Shown: positions 54,319 to 61,823 of the stretch, piece after piece
Numbering within the stretch: the first letter of the stretch is position 1
Layout of the letters: each line of letters begins with the position of its first letter
Assembly (NCBI GenBank): GCA_900322175.1
Contig: ONYZ01000006.1
Span: forward strand, 1 to 64,000
From: an uncultured Prevotella sp.
Lineage (GTDB): Bacteria; Bacteroidota; Bacteroidia; Bacteroidales; Bacteroidaceae
DNA: 64,000 bases
Reading direction: 5' to 3'
Program-made: the position numbers and the translations under genes
Notes under the pieces: generated by a model
Told to the model about the DNA's origin: nothing
The model's database searches: none
Seen by the model: the letters and a program-made list of their open reading frames with translations, nothing else

Positions 54319-55671
54319 TTACTTCTGAGGGGTAATTTCTCGATAATGTCCACTAAGATGCATGAATGCGAACAGTCGCAACAGGCCGTCGTAGTAGGCA
54401 TCGAAGTAGCCGTCTTCGAACGGTTCGTGCTTGGCATTCCACAGGGCATCGACAAACTCCTTGCTCTTATCGTGACTGCACAGGATAGACGCTGCGGCAA
54501 CGGTGCTAACCAGTCCGATGCTGTGGCGCAGTTTGCGGAATCCGCCTGCGGGCAATATCTCATCCTCCTCGGGCAGCGTACCGTCGGGGCGATACTGGTC
54601 GACGAACTTATCCACGCCCTGAGCGTAGAAGAAGTTCTGGATGGTTTCGCCATACTTGCGCTGCCATTCGCCATCGGCACCGTGACTCCACACATAGTCG
54701 AGGGTGATATTCATAGGCACACGCCATGAGTCGTAGCGGAAGTTGTTGTTACCCATGCGGCGTGGACGCTGGGGCTGACCCTGTGGACCCTGTGGACGCT
54801 GGGGCATGCCTGGGAATCGGGGCATCGACATCTCTGTGCCATCGTAATTGCAGTTGTCGGCATTAAGACCTGTGGTGGGGTTGATGCACTTATGCAGGAA
54901 CTCGCGGCTCGCGCGCGCGCACTCGTACCAATATTCTGAACGTCCATCGTCGGCATACTTTGCCCATACCTCGTAGAATGCAGGGATGTGGTATGAAGGA
55001 TCGGTGAATCGCTGTCCGAAACCATCGGGGGTAAAGGTGATGAGTTTGGTTTCGGGGTCGATGAGATAGATGCGACTCTCCCCCTGCCCCTCCCTGCGAG
55101 GGAAGGGAGTAGAATTATTACGCCCCTCCATAAAAGGGAGTGGTTGGGGGTGGGTCGTCCTTGGTTGGATGCAGTCGAGAATGAACTGGGCCTCCTTCTT
55201 ATAGTTGATGCCTGTATCATTGCCCCAACGGTTGCTGGCAAATAGCAGTGCTGTAATAAAGTATAGCTCGCCGTCGCTGGCAGCACCTTCGGCATTGCGG
55301 GTTCCGTCGGTCTTAAGGCTCCAAGCAAAGTAGCCTTTGCGGTCGCCATCCTGGTGCTGCATATACTTCTTGGTCCATCGCCACAGACGGTCGAATATAT
55401 CCTTCTCGCCAAACTGCACGGCTATCATCATGCCATACGACATACCCTCGGTACGGGCATCGTGGTTCTTGATGTCACTAACGTATCCCATAGAGTCGCC
55501 CACATCGAAGTACACCTTGTTAGGGCCACGAAACACATCGTCGAACACCTGTTTGAGTCTAGTTTCTACCTGGGCCTTATCGTAGCCCTTCTCTACAAAG
55601 ACATTACGGTACTGGGCACGCACGCCGGCGCACATTGCCATCATTACAGTGATAATAATTAGTTTCTTCAT
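54319..55671 (-). CDS. GH8 family glycoside hydrolase with inserted repeat
   Basis: Exported GH8 enzyme (endoglucanase, xylanase or exo-oligoxylanase), 450 residues. The signal peptide is at 1-19 (AMCAGVRAQ). The general acid is likely E75 in ARTEGMSYGMM, and a conserved Asp is D133 in ASDGELYF. IKNHDARTEGMSYGMM resembles reducing-end xylose-releasing oligoxylanases (Rex). Residues about 172-199 (TTHPQPLPFMEG and onward) come from a C/G-rich repeat in frame (55078-55160). A second Pro/Gln/Gly run (about 284-298) is also low complexity. Substrate is inferred. Confidence 0.87.
   Translation of the reverse strand: MKKLIIITVMMAMCAGVRAQYRNVFVEKGYDKAQVETRLKQVFDDVFRGPNKVYFDVGDSMGYVSDIKNHDARTEGMSYGMMIAVQFGEKDIFDRLWRWTKKYMQHQDGDRKGYFAWSLKTDGTRNAEGAASDGELYFITALLFASNRWGNDTGINYKKEAQFILDCIQPRTTHPQPLPFMEGRNNSTPFPRREGQGESRIYLIDPETKLITFTPDGFGQRFTDPSYHIPAFYEVWAKYADDGRSEYWYECARASREFLHKCINPTTGLNADNCNYDGTEMSMPRFPGMPQRPQGPQGQPQRPRRMGNNNFRYDSWRVPMNITLDYVWSHGADGEWQRKYGETIQNFFYAQGVDKFVDQYRPDGTLPEEDEILPAGGFRKLRHSIGLVSTVAAASILCSHDKSKEFVDALWNAKHEPFEDGYFDAYYDGLLRLFAFMHLSGHYREITPQK
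55078..55160. repeat. G/C-rich inverted-repeat element in frame within GH8
   Basis: Contains two short hairpins of CTCCC/GGGAG type (around 55083-55110 and 55123-55142) and a run of GGTTGGGGGTGGG. It encodes the extra segment TTHPQPLPFMEGRNNSTPF and the residues after it. It resembles dispersed repeats I recall from Bacteroidota genomes. Confidence 0.7.
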
Positions 55672-55749
55672 TACGTAAAAAATGTGGTTTATTTATAACT
55701 AAATGACGAAAAAACTCAAGAAAAGTTTAATTATAGTGGGGATTTTTAG

Positions 55750-55757
55750 TACCTTTG
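55750..55757 (+). promoter_or_regulatory. -7 promoter element of topB
   Basis: TACCTTTG followed by CACCC, 21 nt before the ATG at 55779. The -33 element is weak. Confidence 0.6.
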
Positions 55758-55778
55758 CACCCAAATTTAGAAACAAGT

Positions 55779-57857
55779 ATGATAGTCTGTATAGCAGAGA
55801 AACCGAGCGTGGCCCGGGATATAGCAAGGATTTTGGGGGCCAACAGCTCGCACGACGGATACATGGAGGGCAATGGTTATCAGGTGACGTGGACATTCGG
55901 CCACTTGTGTGAACTTAAGATGCCCGAAGATTACACCATAGTTTGGAAAGACTGGCGACTAGAGTTTCTGCCAATGATTCCACAACGTTTCGGAATACGC
56001 GTAAAAGAAGATGCTGGAATCAAGAAACAGTTTGCCATTATCGAAGGGCTAATGCAGAATGCCGATAGCATCATAAATTGCGGTGACGCAGGACAAGAGG
56101 GAGAATTGATTCAGCGCTGGGTGATGCAAAAAGCCCAAGCAAAATGTCCAGTGCAACGTCTCTGGATTTCATCTATGACAGACGAAGCCATCAAAGAAGG
56201 TTTTGCCCAACTTAAAAATCAGAAAGAATATCAATCATTGTATATAGCAGGATTAAGTAGAGCAGTAGGCGACTGGTTGCTCGGAATCAATGCTACCCGA
56301 CTTTATACACTGAGATACGGACAGAATCACCAAGTATTATCTATCGGACGTGTTCAGACCCCGACTTTGGCTCTCATCGTGAAGCGTCAATACGAAATCG
56401 ACCATTTCGAGCCAGAACCATATTGGGTGCTGGCAACAGTATACCGCGATACTACATTTACTGCCATAATAAAAGAAGAGGAAGAAGAAAAGGATGACGA
56501 TAGCAAAGACAAAAAGAGTCTCGCAAAGCGCGGTTTTACTAGCAAAGAAGAAGGAGAAAAAGCTTTTGAAACAATAGCCGGAAAGCCATTTGTCGTTACA
56601 AACGTACAAAAGAAGAACGGAAAGGAGCAACCACCATCTCTATACGACCTGACATCGTTGCAGGTAGACTGTAACAAGAAATTCGGCTATTCGGCAGAGA
56701 TGACCCTGAACCTGATTCAGGCACTCTATGAGAAGAAATATACCACATACCCTCGTGTAGATACGACATTCCTATCTGATGACATTTACCCAAAATGTCC
56801 TCAGACTCTAAACGGATTATTCCAAACAAAGTTCAATGGGCAGGCTCCATATGCAGAGTTGATAAAGGCTATAGGAGGTAAACAGCTTCCTAAATCAAAA
56901 AAAGTCTTTGATTCATCGAAAGTGACAGATCACCACGCCATCATTCCCACAGGCGTTCCACCCCAGGGACTAACGGATGTAGAAAGAAACGTGTTTGACC
57001 TTGTGGCCAAGAGATTCATTGCAGTATTCTATCCTGACTGTAAATTCGCCACGACCACAGTATTGGGAAAGGTAGACGAAATAGAATTTAAGGTTACAGG
57101 TAAAACCATACTCGAACCAGGATGGCGAACAGTGTATGCAAAAGATCAACAGAACAACGACGAGGACGAAGCAAAAAAGAAAGAGGAAGAACGAACACTG
57201 CCTATCTTCGAAAAAGGCGAGAGTGGAGAGCATACACCCACGCTGACCGAGAAATGGACTACTGCTCCAAAGCCATATACTGAAGCAACACTGCTGCGCG
57301 CTATGGAGACAGCTGGAAGACTGGTGGACAATGAAGAATTGAGAGCTGCGATGAAAGAAAATGGCATCGGACGCCCATCAACACGTGCAGCCATCATTGA
57401 AACCCTATTCAAGAGGCACTATATCAAAAGAAATAGGACCAGTATCGCTCCTACCCCAACTGGAGTTGAACTAATAGGGTTGATACACGAAGAACTACTT
57501 AAGAGCGCAGAACTTACAGGTATCTGGGAAAAGAAACTTCGTGACATCGAGCACAACAAGGAGAATTTTAACCAAGAAGCGCAGGACTTTATCAATGGTT
57601 TAAAGCAACAAATCACAGAAATCGTAGCACAGGTGAAGTCTGACCCAACAAATCGCCGCGTGTCCGTCATTAACGAGGAAGAAACAAAGAAAGCGAAGAA
57701 ATCGACAAAGCCTAAGAAAAAGGCTAATAGTGGTCCTAAGGAGGGCGATGTTTGTCCGCTGTGCGGAGAAGGACACATCATCAAAGGCAAAACGGCCTAT
57801 GGATGTTCGAGATGGAAAGAGGGATGCACATATCGTGCACCTTTTGAGAACAAATGA
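55779..57857 (+). CDS. topB: DNA topoisomerase III
   Basis: A type IA topoisomerase of 692 residues that relaxes or decatenates DNA. The TOPRIM domain starts MIVCIAEKPSVARDIARILG. The catalytic tyrosine lies in YPRVDTTFLSDD (about residue 324). A C-terminal four-Cys zinc motif (CPLCGEG, then CSRWKEGC) ends the protein. The start at ATG 55779 is preferred over an in-frame TTG at 55755 because that one overlaps the -7 element. Its place next to an OmpA-family gene has no obvious meaning. Confidence 0.94.
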   Translation: MIVCIAEKPSVARDIARILGANSSHDGYMEGNGYQVTWTFGHLCELKMPEDYTIVWKDWRLEFLPMIPQRFGIRVKEDAGIKKQFAIIEGLMQNADSIINCGDAGQEGELIQRWVMQKAQAKCPVQRLWISSMTDEAIKEGFAQLKNQKEYQSLYIAGLSRAVGDWLLGINATRLYTLRYGQNHQVLSIGRVQTPTLALIVKRQYEIDHFEPEPYWVLATVYRDTTFTAIIKEEEEEKDDDSKDKKSLAKRGFTSKEEGEKAFETIAGKPFVVTNVQKKNGKEQPPSLYDLTSLQVDCNKKFGYSAEMTLNLIQALYEKKYTTYPRVDTTFLSDDIYPKCPQTLNGLFQTKFNGQAPYAELIKAIGGKQLPKSKKVFDSSKVTDHHAIIPTGVPPQGLTDVERNVFDLVAKRFIAVFYPDCKFATTTVLGKVDEIEFKVTGKTILEPGWRTVYAKDQQNNDEDEAKKKEEERTLPIFEKGESGEHTPTLTEKWTTAPKPYTEATLLRAMETAGRLVDNEELRAAMKENGIGRPSTRAAIIETLFKRHYIKRNRTSIAPTPTGVELIGLIHEELLKSAELTGIWEKKLRDIEHNKENFNQEAQDFINGLKQQITEIVAQVKSDPTNRRVSVINEEETKKAKKSTKPKKKANSGPKEGDVCPLCGEGHIIKGKTAYGCSRWKEGCTYRAPFENK

Positions 57858-57903
57858 TATAAGGCAGGCAATAAAAAGCCTGCCTTTCCGTTTATATATA
57901 GGT

Positions 57904-59997
57904 ATGCGAAAAGTATTAAGCGCTATATACGTGATGGCTTTCGCCCTGCTGATAGTGGGGTGCGGGGCTGATCAGGCTATGAAGAAGGGCGATAAGTACC
58001 TGGCTATAGGCGAATATTATGATGCGGCCGACCAGTATAAGAAAGCCTACGCACAGACTCCTTCCCAGGAGCGCGAAACTCGCGGACAACGTGCCCGACG
58101 ACTGGCCGAATGCTATCGCCGACTGAACCTGACCAACAAGGCGATAACTGCATACAAGAATGTGATACGATATAAGCAAGCAGACTCGCTGACACAACTC
58201 TATCTGGGGCAGATGTATATGCGTAATGGTAATTATAAGGAGGCGGCAAAAAGCTTTCAATCTGCGATTGATAGTTTAGAGAAAAGAGACGCTCGGCCTG
58301 AGGCCGCTTGCTACCAAAGGGACGCAAGAAAGGGGAAAGAGACAGGAGGATACCTCAAGCTGGCGAAAAATGGTTTGGAGTCGGCGAATAAGGCTCCGCA
58401 GTGGAAGAAGGATGGATCGGCATATACCGTGAAGAGGGCTGACCTGTTCAACTCTCGCCGCGATGATTACTCGCCTATGCTGGCTGGCGACGATAACGAC
58501 CAACTGTTTTTCAGTTCTACCCGCAATCAGGCTCAGGGCGACGAACTTAGCGGCATCACTGGAACCAAGTGTGCCGATATATTCTATGCACAGAAGGACG
58601 AGAAGGGCAAATGGGGCAAACCGCAAGCTATATCGTCAGGCCTCAACTCGGCCTACGACGAAGGTGCATGCTGTTTCTCGCCCGACGGCAAGACGATGTA
58701 TCTGACACAGTGTGCATCCGACCCCAACTACCCTCGATACGCTCGCATCATGGTGTCGCAGCGAAGCGATGCAGCATGGAGCAAACCTACAGAACTCATA
58801 ATTAGTCACGACACACTGAGCAGTTTTGCTCACCCAGCCATCAGTCCTGATGGCGAATGGCTATACTTTGTAAGCGATATCAGTGGTGGCATGGGTGGAC
58901 TCGACATCTGGAAGTGCCGACTGCTCAGTCCTACAGAGGCTGGCTACATAGAGAATGCAGGCCCTACCATCAACACCTCAGGCGATGAGATGTTCCCCAC
59001 ATTCCGCCCCAATGGCGACCTGTATTTCTCAAGCAACGGCCACCCCGGCCTAGGAGGACTTGATATTTATTACATAACAAATCCTAATTCTCAATTAAAT
59101 CACCCCGGTTTCCCCTTAAACTCTCAGGCCGACGACTTCGGCATGACGTTCGAGGGCAAGCTGAATCAGGGGTACTTCTGTAGCAGTCGTGGCGATCTGC
59201 GAGGCATGGACCATATCTACAGTTTCTACAATCCCGAGATAGTTCAGACCGTCAAAGGGTGGGTTTACGAGCAGGATGGTTACGAACTGCCTGCCGCACA
59301 GGTATATATGGTGGGCAACGATGGCACCAACATGAAACTGAGCGTGCGTAGCGACGGATCGTTTACTCAGGAGATAAAACCAGGTGTAGACTATGTGATA
59401 CTGGGCACTTGCAAGGGATTCCTGAACCATCAGGAACAGATACGAGTAGACTCCGTGACTAAGTCGGAGGAGTATGTGCTGCAGTTCCCGTTGGCCAACA
59501 TCTCTGCCCCAGTGCTTATCGAGAATATCTTCTACGATTTCAACAAAGCCACACTGCGTCCAGAATCCAAGACAGCACTCGACCAACTGGTGCAGTTGCT
59601 AAACGAGAATCCTAACATCACCATCGAACTGTCGGCACACACCGACTGTAGAGGCTCGGATGCGTATAATGAAAGGCTGTCGCAACAGCGAGCCGAGAGT
59701 GTGGTTAACTATCTGATAGCTAGCGGCATAGCTGCCGACCGACTTACACCAAAGGGCTACGGCGAGGCTAGTCCGAAAAAGATTAAGCGCAAGGTGGCCG
59801 AGAAATACGAATTCCTCAAGGAGGGCGACGTGCTATCAGAGGAATTTATAGCCGCCTTCGCTGAGGAACTGCAGGAACAGTGTCATCAGATGAACCGACG
59901 CACTGAGTTTAAAGTGTTGCGGACAACTTACGGAATGTTTGATAAGGTAGGAAAATTAATACAAAGCCCAGCATCAACAGAACAACCCAAGGATTAA
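57904..59997 (+). CDS. TPR/PD40/OmpA lipoprotein, PorE-like
   Basis: A 697-residue outer-membrane lipoprotein. Lipobox LLIVGC (Cys near residue 19), TPR region (about 24-115), PD40 beta-propeller (about 170-420; SPMLAGDDNDQLFFSS, DGEWLYFVSDISGG), a carboxypeptidase-regulatory-like domain (about 440-530), and a C-terminal OmpA domain with the peptidoglycan-binding pattern (ITIELSAHTDCRGSDAYNE). This order matches PorE of the type IX secretion system, but related proteins exist in non-T9SS roles, so the assignment is tentative. Two short repeats sit in frame (58279-58345 and 59079-59099). The start at 57904 gives the lipobox. Confidence 0.85.
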   Translation: MRKVLSAIYVMAFALLIVGCGADQAMKKGDKYLAIGEYYDAADQYKKAYAQTPSQERETRGQRARRLAECYRRLNLTNKAITAYKNVIRYKQADSLTQLYLGQMYMRNGNYKEAAKSFQSAIDSLEKRDARPEAACYQRDARKGKETGGYLKLAKNGLESANKAPQWKKDGSAYTVKRADLFNSRRDDYSPMLAGDDNDQLFFSSTRNQAQGDELSGITGTKCADIFYAQKDEKGKWGKPQAISSGLNSAYDEGACCFSPDGKTMYLTQCASDPNYPRYARIMVSQRSDAAWSKPTELIISHDTLSSFAHPAISPDGEWLYFVSDISGGMGGLDIWKCRLLSPTEAGYIENAGPTINTSGDEMFPTFRPNGDLYFSSNGHPGLGGLDIYYITNPNSQLNHPGFPLNSQADDFGMTFEGKLNQGYFCSSRGDLRGMDHIYSFYNPEIVQTVKGWVYEQDGYELPAAQVYMVGNDGTNMKLSVRSDGSFTQEIKPGVDYVILGTCKGFLNHQEQIRVDSVTKSEEYVLQFPLANISAPVLIENIFYDFNKATLRPESKTALDQLVQLLNENPNITIELSAHTDCRGSDAYNERLSQQRAESVVNYLIASGIAADRLTPKGYGEASPKKIKRKVAEKYEFLKEGDVLSEEFIAAFAEELQEQCHQMNRRTEFKVLRTTYGMFDKVGKLIQSPASTEQPKD
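58279..58345. repeat. Palindromic repeat in frame within the OmpA-family gene
   Basis: It contains CGGCC-TGA-GGCCG within GCTCGGC-n-GCCGCTTG, a skeleton shared with rsmF at 62158-62180. It encodes RPEAACYQRDARKGKETGG between the TPR and propeller domains. Confidence 0.6.
59079..59099. repeat. Short AATT-type repeat in frame within the OmpA-family gene
   Basis: AATTCTCAATTAAAT, the same unit as in operon spacers, encodes NSQLN in the propeller. Confidence 0.45.
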
Positions 59998-60292
59998 GTT
60001 GAATCTCGGTAGTTGGGGCTGTAATCAGAAATACCTCGATGGTGGTTATCAGCATCTGCTTGCCGCCAGCCAGCAATCCCTGCAGTATAGGCCATCCGCT
60101 GGCCAACCAGAATATCAGCACACCGATAATCAAGCAGAACATAGTCCACAGTCGCGACAGCGTGCGCACGCTATAGCCACTCCGTTCGGGCAGGTTTGCC
60201 ATCACTCGCTCGGTAAACCCGTTGTCCTCTATCTGCTGCTGTGCAGCCTGTTCAAACAGCTGCTTCAGCATGATGTCATTCTTATCCTCCAT
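59909..60292 (-). CDS. DUF5056 membrane protein, probable anti-sigma partner
   Basis: A 127-residue protein with a cytoplasmic N-terminus (about 1-45, NGFTERVMANLPER) and two transmembrane helices (about 46-70 and 98-117). The layout matches DUF5056 proteins encoded after an ECF sigma factor, which suggests an anti-sigma role (inference). It overlaps the sigma gene by 11 bp and the convergent OmpA-family gene by 89 bp. Confidence 0.78.
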   Translation of the reverse strand: MEDKNDIMLKQLFEQAAQQQIEDNGFTERVMANLPERSGYSVRTLSRLWTMFCLIIGVLIFWLASGWPILQGLLAGGKQMLITTIEVFLITAPTTEIQLNPWVVLLMLGFVLIFLPYQTFRKLSATL

Positions 60293-60821
60293 ATCCGTTA
60301 TCTCTTAAATAGTTAGCCATTTTATCTTTCCCTCGCTTAAGGTGCGATTTCACCGTATTTTCTGGTATTCCAGTTATCTTGCTTATCTGGTCGATGGGGT
60401 ATCCATCTATCAGTTGCAGTGTGATACATGTACGTTCATCAGGCTTGAGTAGTGCCATCGCAGCATGTATATCCATCTTAATATTTTGATCGCTTGTATT
60501 TGCCGATTTACGCATTGCACCTGAGTCTTCGATATCGTAAGTCTGCTTACGCGCGCGTAGGTCATCATAATACACATTGTAAGCTATACGCATCAGCCAC
60601 GTTGAGAAGCTAGACATACCGCGAAACTTGCCGATGTTGACGTAAGCCTTGATAAAGGTCTCCTGTGCAAGATCGTCGCTAAGCTGCTCATCGCCTAGTG
60701 TCTGGTTCAAGAAGAACCTGCGAACAGGCGACTGGTACTTCCTAACAAGCTGATCGAACGCCCGCTTGTTGTGGAACACCGCCACCTGCGTCACTAGTGC
60801 TATGTCGCTGATACTAGCCAT
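60282..60821 (-). CDS. ECF-type RNA polymerase sigma factor
   Basis: A 179-residue sigma-70 family factor. Region 2 is LSDDLAQETFIKAYVNIGKF (about 47-66), then FSTWLMRIAYNVYYDDLRAR. Region 4 is IDQISKITGIPENTVKSHLK (about 145-164). The gene order DUF6249, PspC, sigma, DUF5056 is a coherent unit pointing to an envelope-stress regulon. Confidence 0.93.
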   Translation of the reverse strand: MASISDIALVTQVAVFHNKRAFDQLVRKYQSPVRRFFLNQTLGDEQLSDDLAQETFIKAYVNIGKFRGMSSFSTWLMRIAYNVYYDDLRARKQTYDIEDSGAMRKSANTSDQNIKMDIHAAMALLKPDERTCITLQLIDGYPIDQISKITGIPENTVKSHLKRGKDKMANYLRDNGYGG

Positions 60822-60844
60822 CGAAGTCTCTATATTCTAAATTC

Positions 60845-61042
60845 TCACCTATCCAGCAGATTCCTTTCCGGCATTACGATCGCAAGTACTATGTAGAATA
60901 TTATTCCACTGAAACATGTAAAGAGTGTAAGGAATGCGTAGGCTATACGTACCAGCGTGATGTCAAAGTCCAGATATTCGGCGATACCTGCGCATACTCC
61001 TGCAAGCACTCTATCGTTTGATTTCGTCAATTTCTTTGTCAT
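60845..61042 (-). CDS. PspC-domain small membrane protein
   Basis: A 65-residue PspC-domain protein: RVLAGVCAGIAEYLDFD, then a hydrophobic helix (about 31-56). These proteins take part in the phage-shock/envelope-stress response. It lies 23 bp upstream of the sigma gene and overlaps the DUF6249 gene by 4 bp. The spacer has an AT-rich repeat-like sequence. Confidence 0.88.
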   Translation of the reverse strand: MTKKLTKSNDRVLAGVCAGIAEYLDFDITLVRIAYAFLTLFTCFSGIIFYIVLAIVMPERNLLDR

Positions 61043-61710
61043 AGCTCATTCTTATTATTAAAGTTCTGAATGTCATCATTGTTTATAGGACGGTTCTGGC
61101 GGGCGATAAACCACTTGCCCAGTCCGATAAAGAATACTAGAGCACCGATACCTATTCCCAGTTCGTCGAGTATAATGCCCAGGAAGATAGCCAGTCCTAC
61201 ACCTGTGAACATCTGACGTACACCGGCATTGTATTCGCTGTTGTCCCATTTATCCTTATTCACATCCTTCAGCAGTTCGTCGGGGATGGGCTGTCCGTTC
61301 TTGATAGCCATCTCGGCCAGGCGATACTTATCTCTGCGATTGCGATTTACGAAGTATAGCACTGTGAAAAGTACGATGAGAGGCAACAGAAGTCCGAAAA
61401 TCACGATAGCCAGGATAGGGATGATCATTGCGATACCAAGTCCGCCAAACACCTTATCGATAAACTCTCCAGCTTCTTCACCTTCAAGTGTCACGTGGTG
61501 ACGTGTGTAGTTGTCATCTTCGTCAAAGTCAGCGTCAGCATTGTTTTTAGCAGTAGTAGTGTCCGAGAATGCCTCGATGGCATCGGGGTCGTGTTTTACA
61601 GTATCACTCACCTGCTCCGTGCGTGGAGTGTGGCGATGTTTCTGTGCGGTAGCATTAGCATTCATGCTAAGCGTAAGCACCATGGCGATTGCGATTAAAT
61701 ACTTTTTCAT
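61039..61710 (-). CDS. DUF6249 membrane protein
   Basis: A 223-residue protein with a signal peptide (1-22), an Asp/His-rich linker, two membrane helices in the middle (about 95-125), the conserved stretch KYRLAEMAIKNGQPIP, and two C-terminal helices. Its layout matches DUF6249; the function is unknown. The start at 61710 is preferred because the -7 element TATCTTTG (61768-61775) overlaps a longer start. It is first in the unit with PspC and the sigma factor. Confidence 0.8.
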   Translation of the reverse strand: MKKYLIAIAMVLTLSMNANATAQKHRHTPRTEQVSDTVKHDPDAIEAFSDTTTAKNNADADFDEDDNYTRHHVTLEGEEAGEFIDKVFGGLGIAMIIPILAIVIFGLLLPLIVLFTVLYFVNRNRRDKYRLAEMAIKNGQPIPDELLKDVNKDKWDNSEYNAGVRQMFTGVGLAIFLGIILDELGIGIGALVFFIGLGKWFIARQNRPINNDDIQNFNNKNEL

Positions 61711-61767
61711 ATCTCTATTTTTTTTGATTTCTACACCTGTTTGACGTAAGATGTTCAAAATTAGTTG

Positions 61768-61805
61768 CAAAGATAGCGTTTTTTCTCAGATTTTTTTTAA
61801 TTTTG
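61768..61805. promoter_or_regulatory. Divergent -7 elements for the DUF6249 and rsmF genes
   Basis: Minus strand TATCTTTG (complement of 61768-61775) and plus strand TAATTTTG (61798-61805). Both match TAnnTTTG; -33 elements are not clear. The second lies 18 nt before the rsmF ATG. Confidence 0.55.
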
Positions 61806-61823
61806 CCACAAATTTCTGAAATA

